From positions 1 through 41,910 of the forward strand of contig JAGWAZ010000036.1 in assembly GCA_021296135.1 (NCBI GenBank): a DNA stretch of 41,910 nt, in the 5' to 3' direction. Below the pieces are notes generated by a model. That model worked only from the letters and a program-made list of their open reading frames with translations, ran no database searches and had not been told where the DNA came from. The translations under genes were made by a program, and so were the position numbers. The DNA comes from Chlorobiota bacterium (GTDB lineage: Bacteria; Bacteroidota; Ignavibacteria; OLB7). Below are positions 16,694-25,558 of this stretch, in pieces (the stretch's first letter is position 1; every line of letters starts with the position of its first letter).

Positions 16694-19600
16694 ATGCCAG
16701 AATTTGTCCATCTTCACAATCATACTCACTACTCCCTGCTGGACGGCGCATGCTCCGTCGATGGACTGATTGAAGCCGCTGTTGAGAACAAGATGCCGGC
16801 TGTCGGTCTTACCGACCACGGCGTCAATTTCGGTTTGCTTGAATTCTATCAGAAGGCTCGGAAGGCTGGTATCAAGCCCATACTCGGATGCGAGGTCTAC
16901 GTAGCAGATAGTGACAGGTTCGACAAATCTGCACTGAAACAGGAAGGGAACCGACGTCGTCGAAACTACTTCCACCTCATACTTCTTGCAAAGAACTCCC
17001 AAGGATATAAAACGCTCAATAAGCTGACCAGCCGTGCCCACACAGAGGGCTTTTACTACAAACCTCGTATTGACCGTACGCTACTCCAGGAGAACCACGA
17101 AGGCCTCGTATGTCTTTCAGCATGTGCCGGAGGCGTTGTCTCAGCACACCTGGTCAACAACGATTTTGAGCGGGCACGTGAAGCAGCCATCTGGTATCGC
17201 GAACTCTTCGGTGAAGACTTCTATCTTGAGATTCAGAATCATAGTATCCCGGTCGACGGCCCAGTGCTGGAAGGGATGCCCCTTCTCTCTAAAGAGCTTG
17301 GCATCCCACTGATTGCAACAAACGATTGTCATTATATCCGCAAGGAACACGCGACTGCCCATAATGCACTGCTTCACATTCGGGATGCATCGAAGACAGG
17401 AGTTGCCGTAAACATCGAAGAAGAGTTGCGGTACGGCACCGACAACTTCTATTTCAAGTCGGCCGATGAGATGGTTGAGCTGTTTCGAGAGTATCCGGAG
17501 GCTATCGAGCGATCGATCGAGGTTGTGGAAAAATGTAGTCTGGAGATTCCTCAGGAACTCCATATGCCTGAGTTTCCTATCCCGACATCAGCCAAAGCCG
17601 ACAATCTGGATGACTATCTGCGCGAGCTGACATGGGCTGGACTTGAGAAGCGATATGATACTCTCGATAATCAGATCAAGGAACGAGCCGAATTTGAACT
17701 GGACGTAATCACGCGGATAGGGTATGCCAGCTACTTCCTGATTGTTCAAGACTTCATTCGCGCTGCACGCGACCTCGGAGTCCGTGTTGGTCCGGGTCGT
17801 GGTTCAGCTGCCGGTAGTATTGTTGCGTACAGTCTGCGCATCACTGATATAGACCCGCTCAAGTATGACCTTCTCTTTGAACGTTTCCTGAACCCCGACC
17901 GGGTTTCAATGCCCGATATCGATGTTGACTTTGCTGACGACAAACGGGAAGAAGTTATCGAGTATGTCAAGCAGAAGTATGGCCAGGATGCGGTCTCGCA
18001 GATTATTACCTTCTCTACTCTCTCCTCGAGGGCGGTTCTGAAAGATGTTGGAAGAGTGCTCGGCATCCCTCACACTACGATAAACAACATCACAAAACAT
18101 ATCCAGGTCAAGTTCGGCCGTGTGCAGAAGTTGAAAGATGCCTTAGAGAACCCCGAGTTGCGGTGGGTCAAGGAGTCGGCCGACACAACAATCGAGAAGC
18201 TCATTGAATACTCCCTTGTTCTCGAAGGTTTTAGCCGTGCCGCATCGACTCACGCTGCCGGAGTTGTGATTGCACCGGGACCGCTCGAAGATTACATTCC
18301 ACTCTACAAAACTCCCACAACCGGCCTTGCAAGCCAGTACACAATGAAGTATCTGGAAGACGCAGGCCTGCTGAAAATGGACTTCCTCGGCCTGCGCACC
18401 CTCTCAATCATCGAAGATACCCTCGAACTCATACGCGGGCGACATGGCATCGACATCGATATTGATGCAGTTCCAATCGATGATACTGCCACCTACAAGA
18501 TGATCAGCAAGGGTCTGACAACTGCGGTATTCCAGTTCGAGTCCCCCCCTATGCAGAAGTATCTAAAGCAATTGAAGCCGGAACGCCTTGACGACCTGAT
18601 TGCCATGAATGCCCTCTATCGTCCCGGACCCATGGAGAACATCCCGGACTTTATCGAACGACGCCACGGGAGAAAGGAGATTGAATATCTCCATGAAAAG
18701 TTAGAACCGATCCTGGGAACGACATATGGGATCTGTGTATATCAAGAACAGATTATGCAGATTGCCCAGCAACTTGGAAGCTTCACTATTGCCCAGGCTG
18801 ATACACTCCGTCGCGCTATGGGAAAGAAGCAGATACAATACATGGAGGAGATGAAGGGAGACTACTTCGAAGGATGTAGTACCCAGGGAATCGACAAGAA
18901 AACCGCAAGCGAAATCTGGGACATGATGGTAAAGTTCGCAGACTACGGCTTCAACAAATGCCACTCTGCTCCTTACGCTTACATCGCCTATCAGACCGCT
19001 TATCTGAAAGCCCGTTACCCAGCGGAGTTTCTTGCGGCAAACATGACACACGAAGCAAACGACCAGAGCAAGGTCGTGAAGCTGATCGATGAGTGTAGTT
19101 CATTCAACGTGAAGGTTCTCTCGCCTGAGATCAACCAATCAACTGTCAACTTCTCGGTCGATAAAGAGGGCCAGATCATCTTCGGTATGGCAGCAATCAA
19201 AAACGTTGGTCACTCAACGGTTCAAGCTATTCTGGATGAACGACAAAAAGGTGGTCCATTTGTATCGATCTTCGACTTTACAAAGCGGATGGCTGGCAAC
19301 TCCCTAATGAACAAACGGCTTCTTGAACACCTGGTTCTTGCAGGAGCGTTCGATTCCATTCACCCGAACAGACACCAATGTTTTGAAGCGATAGATTCGG
19401 CCATAGGTTATGGTGGAGCATGGGCGGAACAGAAAGCGTCTGGCATGGATTCGCTCTTTGCTCTCGAAGGGGCTGTAGGCGAGGAGGCTATGATACCTGA
19501 ACCGACACTCCCCGATGTAAACGAATGGAATCGCCTCGAGAAATTGAAGCGAGAGAAGAAAATTCTTGATTTTTATGTATCGGGCCACCCACTTGAAGAC

Positions 19601-20173
19601 TATGCTCTTGAGGCTGAATCCTTTGCCGAAATCAAGTTTGGCGAGTTGCCTGAAGAACTCGACACAACTCGGCCATCGAGAGTTTGTGGAGTAGTCTCAT
19701 ATGTCCGCACAAAACTGGACCGCCGCGAAAACCAATTCGCAATTGTCGGTATTGAGGATTTTACCGGCAAGGCCGAATGTATTTTCTGGAATGATTCCTG
19801 GCTTCGAAATGCTTCAATGGTAACCGAAGGCGCGATGGTCTTTGTCACAGGAAGACCTGAGATTGAAGGTGCTGACATGCTTCGGATAGTCTGCGATGAC
19901 GTAATACCCATGAGCGAAGCCCTGCAGAAGTATACTAAAGGCATAGCTGTTAACGTTGTTCTCGATAACATAGGAAGAGAAGCAGCTGAGCAGACCGTGC
20001 AGTTAGTGAAGAGGTTTGAAGGGGACGTTCAATGTATCTTCAGGGCTTACGATAATCAGGGAACCCTAGTTGGTAGGTGGACTGCCCGAAATGCAACCCT
20101 ATCTCCCTCCCGTGAGTTACTCCGTGAACTCTACACAATTTATGGTCGCCAGAATGTTCTCATCGCTGGTTGA
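16694..20173 (+). CDS. dnaE: DNA polymerase III alpha subunit
   Basis: This 1159-residue protein is the replicative C-family polymerase and has the usual length for DnaE1. The N-terminal PHP domain begins HLHNHTHYSLLDGACS (6-21) and continues through GLTDHGVNFG. The palm carries PGRGSAAGS, the catalytic PDIDVDF near residue 406, and the third acidic residue in KMDFLGLRTL near 562. Tandem helix-hairpin-helix sequence (YGFNKCHSAPYAYIAYQTAY) follows near 755. The C-terminal OB fold covers about 995-1040 (RVCGVVSYVRTKL...KAECIFWND). It acts at the replication fork in the cytoplasm with the sliding clamp and loader. The aspartate aminotransferase gene follows after 23 nt, suggesting co-transcription. 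Confidence 0.98.
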   Translation: MPEFVHLHNHTHYSLLDGACSVDGLIEAAVENKMPAVGLTDHGVNFGLLEFYQKARKAGIKPILGCEVYVADSDRFDKSALKQEGNRRRRNYFHLILLAKNSQGYKTLNKLTSRAHTEGFYYKPRIDRTLLQENHEGLVCLSACAGGVVSAHLVNNDFERAREAAIWYRELFGEDFYLEIQNHSIPVDGPVLEGMPLLSKELGIPLIATNDCHYIRKEHATAHNALLHIRDASKTGVAVNIEEELRYGTDNFYFKSADEMVELFREYPEAIERSIEVVEKCSLEIPQELHMPEFPIPTSAKADNLDDYLRELTWAGLEKRYDTLDNQIKERAEFELDVITRIGYASYFLIVQDFIRAARDLGVRVGPGRGSAAGSIVAYSLRITDIDPLKYDLLFERFLNPDRVSMPDIDVDFADDKREEVIEYVKQKYGQDAVSQIITFSTLSSRAVLKDVGRVLGIPHTTINNITKHIQVKFGRVQKLKDALENPELRWVKESADTTIEKLIEYSLVLEGFSRAASTHAAGVVIAPGPLEDYIPLYKTPTTGLASQYTMKYLEDAGLLKMDFLGLRTLSIIEDTLELIRGRHGIDIDIDAVPIDDTATYKMISKGLTTAVFQFESPPMQKYLKQLKPERLDDLIAMNALYRPGPMENIPDFIERRHGRKEIEYLHEKLEPILGTTYGICVYQEQIMQIAQQLGSFTIAQADTLRRAMGKKQIQYMEEMKGDYFEGCSTQGIDKKTASEIWDMMVKFADYGFNKCHSAPYAYIAYQTAYLKARYPAEFLAANMTHEANDQSKVVKLIDECSSFNVKVLSPEINQSTVNFSVDKEGQIIFGMAAIKNVGHSTVQAILDERQKGGPFVSIFDFTKRMAGNSLMNKRLLEHLVLAGAFDSIHPNRHQCFEAIDSAIGYGGAWAEQKASGMDSLFALEGAVGEEAMIPEPTLPDVNEWNRLEKLKREKKILDFYVSGHPLEDYALEAESFAEIKFGELPEELDTTRPSRVCGVVSYVRTKLDRRENQFAIVGIEDFTGKAECIFWNDSWLRNASMVTEGAMVFVTGRPEIEGADMLRIVCDDVIPMSEALQKYTKGIAVNVVLDNIGREAAEQTVQLVKRFEGDVQCIFRAYDNQGTLVGRWTARNATLSPSRELLRELYTIYGRQNVLIAG

Positions 20174-20196
20174 CAAACGAAATAGTTTAAACTTTC

Positions 20197-21396
20197 ATGG
20201 ATATAAGCATTGTATTAAGCGATCGACTCTCCGAGCGGGCATCTCACATTCAACCGGCACAGACTCTTGCTATTGCCGCTCGCGCCAAGCAGATGAAGAA
20301 AGAGGGGATAGATGTCGTTTCGTTTTCAACCGGTGAGCCTGATTTTGACACACCTGAACCGATCAGTGAAGTCGGAGTTGAAGCAATACGATCGGGATTT
20401 ACTCATTACACAGATGCCAAGGGAACTCCCGAATTGCGCAAAGCAGTAGCCAATAAGTTTGTTCGAGAGAACGGACTTCCCTCAACTCCATCAACTGTCC
20501 TTGTATCATCTGGTGGGAAGCACTCCCTTTTCAACACAATGATGGCCATTCTGAACCCTGGAGATGAAGTAATTATCCCTGCTCCTTATTGGGTCAGCTA
20601 TCCAGAGATGGTGAGACTCCTGGGCGGGGTGCCGGTTATTCTTGAGACTTCTGCTGAAGAGCGATACAAGATCACGATTGATCAATTGCTTGCGGCAATC
20701 ACGCCAAACACAAAAGCCCTTATCATTAACTCCCCCTCAAATCCTACTGGAAGCATGTATACCCCTGATCAATTGCGCGAGATCGGAAAGCTGGTTGCGG
20801 ATGTAGGCTTTTATGTTATTTCCGATGAACTTTACGAGAAGATCATTCATGTAGATATCAATCATTTCTCCATCGGCTCCATGCCTGAGTTGGCTACCCT
20901 GGCTATAACAGTCAACGGAGTATCAAAAGCGTGGGCAATGACCGGTTGGCGGATCGGATTCATGACAGGGCCTGAGGATGTGGTCAAAGCAGCCTCCGCA
21001 ATCCAGAGTCAGACAACGTCAAACCCTTGTTCAATAAGCCAGAAGGCAGCGCTGGAGGCCATCTTTAACAGTGCGGATGAGGCCACACGATTGCGAGAAG
21101 CATTTACCAAACGTCGAGAATTTATGGGTTCACTTCTTGCCGATATACCCGATATCAAATATCCGGCTCCGGATGGGGCATTCTACTACTTCATCGATGC
21201 TTCTTCCTATCGCACGGACAGAACTCCGGATAGCATTGCTCTGGCCGAGTACTTGTTGGTGGAACATCATGTTGCGGTTGTGCCGGGAGTAGCCTTTGGT
21301 GATGATCGTGGGTTCAGAATCTCCTATGCCTGCTCCGATGATGATATTCGGAAAGGAGTTGAACGAATTGCACAAGGACTGGCAAACTTGCGATAG
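20197..21396 (+). CDS. aspC: Aspartate aminotransferase (class I, subgroup Ib-like)
   Basis: A 399-residue PLP-dependent enzyme exchanging amino groups between aspartate and 2-oxoglutarate, linking the TCA cycle with amino-acid synthesis. Visible signatures are SFSTGEPDFDTPEP near 44-57, SSGGKHSLFN, the cofactor-contact region NSPSNPTGSMY, ISDELYEKI, and the PLP lysine in NGVSKAWAMTGWRIGF near 246-261, with the substrate-binding arginine near the C-terminus (RGFRISYA). Subgroup Ib enzymes sometimes also use prephenate, which the sequence alone cannot settle. The ATG lies 23 nt after dnaE without an obvious Shine-Dalgarno sequence. A tandem-repeat block follows the stop codon. Confidence 0.93.
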   Translation: MDISIVLSDRLSERASHIQPAQTLAIAARAKQMKKEGIDVVSFSTGEPDFDTPEPISEVGVEAIRSGFTHYTDAKGTPELRKAVANKFVRENGLPSTPSTVLVSSGGKHSLFNTMMAILNPGDEVIIPAPYWVSYPEMVRLLGGVPVILETSAEERYKITIDQLLAAITPNTKALIINSPSNPTGSMYTPDQLREIGKLVADVGFYVISDELYEKIIHVDINHFSIGSMPELATLAITVNGVSKAWAMTGWRIGFMTGPEDVVKAASAIQSQTTSNPCSISQKAALEAIFNSADEATRLREAFTKRREFMGSLLADIPDIKYPAPDGAFYYFIDASSYRTDRTPDSIALAEYLLVEHHVAVVPGVAFGDDRGFRISYACSDDDIRKGVERIAQGLANLR

Positions 21397-21426
21397 TCAA
21401 GCTGAATAAAGTTTCGTAGAGTTGAG

Positions 21427-21486
21427 GAGTCGAAGAGTCATGAGTCGAAGAGTCGCGAGTCGAAGAGTCATGAGTCGAAGAGTCGC
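21427..21486. repeat. 15-bp tandem repeat, four units
   Basis: Four contiguous 15-bp units, GAGTCGAAGAGTC followed alternately by AT or GC, lie at 21427-21441, 21442-21456, 21457-21471 and 21472-21486. The alternation makes a 30-bp higher-order unit present twice. It sits between the convergent aminotransferase and MCE genes. A related sequence appears on the opposite strand at 36862-36896. Confidence 0.9.
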
Positions 21487-21502
21487 GACGGGCTGCAATT
21501 AC

Positions 21503-22456
21503 CTACCATTGTCCCAGCTCTACATTGACATCGATACCCCGTCGATCGATATCTTTCAGTACCATCCGAAGTGTTGAGAGAGCGCTGTCAAGCTGTAGAG
21601 CCAACGATTTGTCGTAGAGTAATCGTGAGAGCGGGCCATGCCCATCGCGAACGTCGCCTGCAATGGAGTCTATACTCACAACAAGTCGATCAATCCGCTG
21701 CAGCACATCCTCCGATTCTCGAAGTGTTCTCGATGCATCTTCAGCGACCGTATGTGCTGATTCAATAATCTTTTTGAGATCATCGGCATTGTTGCCGACG
21801 AAAGCCTGCAGATCATTTGAGAGTCGTTCAACCGAAGCAAGCGTCTCCGACACACGTCCGCGATTCTCACGAAGCAAAGCATTCAGCTGAATCGAAGAGG
21901 CCGCAAACTGATCTGCAGCAGTAGCAATGTTTTGCTGTAACCCTTCATCACCTACGAGAGCTGCCAAGCCTGCAAGAGCAGTAACTGCTCGTCTTAATAC
22001 AGGACTAAGCTCGGTTACAAGGTCCTGTGCAAGGGCCATCATCGCGCCGATATCGGCTTGATTCTTACCAGGCAGTACGATATCATCCACCATCTCTTTT
22101 CCTTCACTTCCCGGGAATAGCTCAACCTTTTTTCCTCCGGTCAATTCCATCACCTGAATTGCAGCCGAAGCATTATTATACAGTTTCACGTCTCGATTCA
22201 CATGAGCCACAACACGAGCACCATGCTCCAGAACTGCAACCTTCTGAACATTTCCGACCTTTACGCCATAGAGATAGACCGGGGTTCTGGTTGAAATACC
22301 TGAAGCATTATCAAATTCGATCACGATCTCCTTACGATCGACGCCAATGCCTTCTCCCCTCCCCCACATAATTCCGGCAATCAACAATCCCAGAGCACAA
22401 AGAGAGATCAGCCCAACGCGGATTTCAAATTTTCTTGATGAGTCTGCCATAAACAC
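21503..22456 (-). CDS. MCE/MlaD-family protein
   Basis: A 317-residue protein with one N-terminal transmembrane helix (VGLISLCALGLLIAGIMW, about 14-31) and a following MCE domain: IVIEFDNASGISTRTPVYLYG-type start, VGNVQKVAVL, and ELTGGKKVELFPGS. A long helical tail with heptad-like spacing ends in a second region near LSTLRMVLKDIDRRG. MCE proteins form periplasmic lipid-binding rings that work with MlaE-type permeases and MlaF-type ATPases; neither gene is nearby, so the transporter partners must be elsewhere. GGGAG lies 8 nt before the GTG at 22456; the ATG at 22450 is an alternative. The broken M15-like gene ends 5 nt upstream, so they were likely one operon. Confidence 0.88.
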   Translation of the reverse strand: MFMADSSRKFEIRVGLISLCALGLLIAGIMWGRGEGIGVDRKEIVIEFDNASGISTRTPVYLYGVKVGNVQKVAVLEHGARVVAHVNRDVKLYNNASAAIQVMELTGGKKVELFPGSEGKEMVDDIVLPGKNQADIGAMMALAQDLVTELSPVLRRAVTALAGLAALVGDEGLQQNIATAADQFAASSIQLNALLRENRGRVSETLASVERLSNDLQAFVGNNADDLKKIIESAHTVAEDASRTLRESEDVLQRIDRLVVSIDSIAGDVRDGHGPLSRLLYDKSLALQLDSALSTLRMVLKDIDRRGIDVNVELGQW

Positions 22457-22461
22457 AACGG

Positions 22462-23333
22462 TTACTCCCTATCCCTTTCTTCAACCTGTTTCATCTCATA
22501 GTTCTCCGCAGATGAATCCAGTTCAGACGAAATATCACCCGGCAGATAATTATAGTGCCAGGGCTCGTTCGGCGCAGAGAGAGGTCCTTCAAACCGGTTA
22601 CTAACGGCAAAGACCGCCTCCTTTAGCTTCTTCGTCCATCCGGCTCTAATCCCACTTTGTCGGGATGGAAGCAGAGTTTGCCCCGGCAATCATACGTCTC
22701 CCTTTCATCACCTTGAAGTCGAAAGCACGTAACTGACCATGCTTGGAAAGTCCCGGAGTAGCCACGGTCGGTACCCGATCTTTATCAAACTCATAGCGTC
22801 GCAGAAATGCCCTGAAGCGTTCAACCTCTATCGAGTCGGGCATAACTTTATAGACTGAATCGGAGAACTCTTGCCGGCAGCTATCGATGAACTCACGAGC
22901 AGTTCTACCAACAGATCGGAGACTATTCCACTTTTGAATCCGGGTCTCAAGGCTGCGAGTGCCAATGTTTACTTTCAGGTAGTAACCAGAATTTCTTTCC
23001 GCAAACTCCTGCTTCACTTTCTCGATCTCAACGAACATACGGGCATATTCATCTGTTTTTTTGTATCCAGTAACCTCTTTTGAAGTCCGGGACCACGCCT
23101 TCCCCAACTCATCCGCCCTTCTGAAGTACACATTGGCAGCTAAGATTTTCCGTGAAAAGTCCGGAATTCGATCCAAGGTCTGCTGCACATGTTCTGGCAA
23201 CTCCTCAACAACGGAATCGAGGTATATCTTAAGAAGTTGATAGCTGAACGTAGCACGATCTGCATAGAGAAGGTTGACTTGGGATGAAGGTCAACAACAA
23301 AATGGCCAGAAGTTCGTGAGGTAGAAATGTCAT
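22462..23333 (-). pseudogene. M15-like D-Ala-D-Ala peptidase gene with two frameshifts
   Basis: Three frame segments on the minus strand make one gene of about 290 codons. An ATG at 23333 opens a secretion-signal-like segment (MTFLPHELLAILLLTFIPSQ). A frame change near 23272 leads to LYADRATFSYQLLKIYLDSV and a long helical region. The M15 zinc-peptidase motif SKHGQLRAFDF matches the family's SxHxxGxAxD spacing. A second frame change at the GGG near 22649-22652 leads to AGWTKKLKEAV and the closing motif NEPWHYNY. Each break would be repaired by removing one base from a short homopolymer (CC to C, GGG to GG on the coding strand). Either the gene is decaying or there are two sequence errors. M15 enzymes trim peptidoglycan stem peptides. 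Confidence 0.7.
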
Positions 23334-23365
23334 GAATTGAGGTTGCGATCGCAGATCATAACATA

Positions 23366-23426
23366 AGGGCTTGCCCCTGTCAATCTACTATCGATTAACA
23401 TAATCTCAAGGACAAGCCCTGTCAAT
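23366..23426. repeat. Inverted and direct repeats in the ssb downstream gap
   Basis: AGGGCTTGCCCCT (23366-23378) is the near reverse complement of AAGGACAAGCCCT (23408-23420), 11 of 13 positions matching, with a 29-nt loop. The decamer CCCTGTCAAT also occurs directly at 23375-23384 and 23417-23426. It may be a degenerate terminator after ssb or a small palindromic element; there is no strong T-run. Confidence 0.5.
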
Positions 23427-23436
23427 AACGGATTAA

Positions 23437-23895
23437 TTAGAACGGAAGATCATCATCTTCACTTTCGCCTTGAGGCGACGTTCCATCGGACGGACCCGAC
23501 GCAGGATTTGAACTTGATGGGAGCTCAGTGCGCAGGGAACTTCCACCACCCTCTTCGCTACTACCACCATCAAGGAAAAGAAAATCAGTGCCAACAATTT
23601 CTGTTGTATACCTTGTCTGTCCATCCTGCTCCCACTGTCGTGTCTGAATCCTCCCTTCAACGTAGATACGCCTTCCCTTCTTCATGTACTGGGCTATCAC
23701 CTCACCGGCCTTTGCCCAGAAGACAATGCGGTGCCACTCCGACCGCTCAACAGTCTCTCCTTCCTTGTTGCGATAGCTTTCGTCGGTAACAATCTTGAAC
23801 GTGCAGACTGCCTGACCGTTTTGGGTGTACCGTAATTCCGGATCATTTGGCTGAATTCTGCCGATGATCATTACTTTGTTCAATGAACGTGCCAT
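23437..23895 (-). CDS. ssb: Single-stranded DNA-binding protein
   Basis: This 152-residue OB-fold protein coats single-stranded DNA during replication, recombination and repair. The OB fold spans about 1-108 with LNKVMIIGRI, SEWHRIVFWAKAGE and GRRIYVEGRIQTRQW. A low-complexity Gly/Ser/Pro linker follows, and the acidic tip DDDLPF recruits partner proteins. The length and tip are typical of bacterial SSB. The ATG is preceded by a strong ribosome-binding site, AGGAGGA (complement at 23899-23905), five or so bases upstream. It is the first gene of its transcription unit; the M15-like remnant lies downstream after 103 nt. Confidence 0.97.
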   Translation of the reverse strand: MARSLNKVMIIGRIQPNDPELRYTQNGQAVCTFKIVTDESYRNKEGETVERSEWHRIVFWAKAGEVIAQYMKKGRRIYVEGRIQTRQWEQDGQTRYTTEIVGTDFLFLDGGSSEEGGGSSLRTELPSSSNPASGPSDGTSPQGESEDDDLPF

Positions 23896-24160
23896 TCTTC
23901 CTCCTAAATGAATTTGATAAGGGTTAAAAATGATATTTAATGATGACGTGCATGTGCACGAACTTTACGTAATATACAGAAGTTTAAACCAACAGCGTTG
24001 ATTCTATTTCGATTGTCCCTCTTTTTTTACCATTTTTCTCTCTCTTGACTGGGTACAACGCAAAAATAAGTTGTCTCGTAGGCCAACGAGCCGTATTTTT
24101 TGCTGTTTCTTGAACAAGTGTGAGATTCAACCACTAAAATTTGTGTAGTTTGGTAGGGCA
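23896..24160. other. Divergent intergenic region between ssb and a membrane-protein gene
   Basis: A 265-nt AT-rich gap. It contains CGTGCATGTGCACG at 23947-23960, a palindrome with 6-bp arms around a 2-nt centre, about 50 nt upstream of the ssb start. It could be an operator for ssb, but this is speculative. No small gene or clear promoter pair is recognised. Confidence 0.4.
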
Positions 24161-25474
24161 TTGGCGGAATTTTCAGAACATGCTCGGGAAATTCATGCTA
24201 CAAAAGAATATCTATTCAATCTAGTATCCACATTAGATCATCGTTTTATGAGTTTAAAAGCCGATCAGTTCAAGTCCAACTGGACCTCTCGCATCATCTT
24301 TCTTGTGATAATGTTCGTGGGCGTACTCTTTTTCCAGTTATTCATTATCACTCCGATTTTCCGTAGTACAATCACCAGCTTCTTTGCGCCCGACGATATC
24401 AAGGCACAGACCCACGAAAACCCGAGCCTTATTATCGAGAACGAATTCATTCTTGATATGACCTCAGAGAGTCGGAGCGTTGGTGATGAGGTTCATGGGG
24501 CGGAGATAACCTATAACAAACCGGGTGGCAGTCTCCTCGGTATGTGGGTCGTTCAGGCTGAGAAGCTTGGAGAAGATCCGATTCTGATTCAGCCGGTCAT
24601 CACGTTTGGTGTCTTTTCTCTTTTCTTTGGCTTTGTTGTGGCAATCTTCATCACTTCTATGTTTCCTCGCTCATATGGTTACATTGCCCAAAAGATCGAA
24701 CGGGAGATTAGGCATACCATCGACCGTATCGATGAGCAAACCGGAGACAAAATTTCTCGTGATGAGATCGAGCGTATTACGGCGGCTGATTCAAAGGATG
24801 ACCTCACTGCAATTGAGAAGGAATTTGGGCCGGTCATTGTTGATGAGATCACGGAAGTCCGAGCAGCAAACGAGTGGAAACAATCACGTTTTCTTGTGTT
24901 CAAAGGCCTACGTCTCTATATGACCCGTCACTTTGCAGAGAAGTACTCCAACAATGTTCAGGGCTTCGCCTATGCAGGTGCTGCTATCCTAATCGTTGTT
25001 ATCGGTATTCGTGGTCTGAAGTTTATTCCACCAACTCAGCCATCGGTTCTTCTTGCAGCCATCACGCTGGAGTTCACAATGCTCATGCTCCTTGCCATCA
25101 CTCTCTTCTACACTGAAGAAGAGCAGCGCATAGACAAACTGATTCGTGATCTCGAGGAGAGCTCTGAAGGTCAGAAGTTCGAGCTTATCAACCTTGTCCG
25201 CACTTCACAGCAACAGCAGCGCGATCTTGCGTCGATGGTTGACTACATTCAGCGCCAGACTGTGGATCTGAAGCGGATGGCTGATGCGTTAACAGGAGCA
25301 AACAAAGAGTATATCGTGCAGGTTGCACAACGTGCAGTTGCCGAATACATTACAAAGGAACGAAGCGAGGAGATTACCGAGAAGGTTATTCGTGAGCGGA
25401 TCGAGACGGCTTTGAAACAGATCTTCAGTGAAGACAGATCGCTTGAAGAATCATCGAATGAGAGCAAAGTCTGA
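24161..25474 (+). CDS. Multi-helix membrane protein of unknown function
   Basis: A 437-residue protein I cannot assign to a family. It has a short cytoplasmic N-terminus, a transmembrane helix at about 45-67 (RIIFLVIMFVGVLFFQLFII), a polar loop of about 80 residues, and a second helix near 148-170 (FGVFSLFFGFVVAIFI). A charged, largely helical cytoplasmic segment follows, then two more helices near 270-286 and 297-318. The C-terminal about 110 residues are a charged coiled-coil tail (EEEQRIDKLIRDLEE, RSEEITEKVIRERIE). The first codon is TTG at 24161 with GTAGGG just before it; the first ATG, at 24248, would shorten the N-terminus by 29 residues. A bidirectional terminator separates it from the convergent miaA. 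Confidence 0.75.
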   Translation: MAEFSEHAREIHATKEYLFNLVSTLDHRFMSLKADQFKSNWTSRIIFLVIMFVGVLFFQLFIITPIFRSTITSFFAPDDIKAQTHENPSLIIENEFILDMTSESRSVGDEVHGAEITYNKPGGSLLGMWVVQAEKLGEDPILIQPVITFGVFSLFFGFVVAIFITSMFPRSYGYIAQKIEREIRHTIDRIDEQTGDKISRDEIERITAADSKDDLTAIEKEFGPVIVDEITEVRAANEWKQSRFLVFKGLRLYMTRHFAEKYSNNVQGFAYAGAAILIVVIGIRGLKFIPPTQPSVLLAAITLEFTMLMLLAITLFYTEEEQRIDKLIRDLEESSEGQKFELINLVRTSQQQQRDLASMVDYIQRQTVDLKRMADALTGANKEYIVQVAQRAVAEYITKERSEEITEKVIRERIETALKQIFSEDRSLEESSNESKV

Positions 25475-25500
25475 CCTTTAGAACAACCATTGTATTGAAC

Positions 25501-25534
25501 AGATGCCTGAGAATCAAGTGGTTCTTAGGCATCT
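25501..25534. terminator. Bidirectional rho-independent terminator
   Basis: AGATGCCTGAGAA (25501-25513) pairs with TTCTTAGGCATCT (25522-25534) through 13 positions, one of them a G-U pair, around an 8-nt loop. It sits between convergent genes. A short T-rich tract follows on the plus strand (GTCTTTC). Confidence 0.8.
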
Positions 25535-25558
25535 GTCTTTCACGGATTTCGATCCTTC

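Noticed and set aside
23947-23960. A LexA-type SOS operator before ssb
   Set aside because: The palindrome CGTGCA-TG-TGCACG does not match a known LexA box and its distance from any promoter is unclear.
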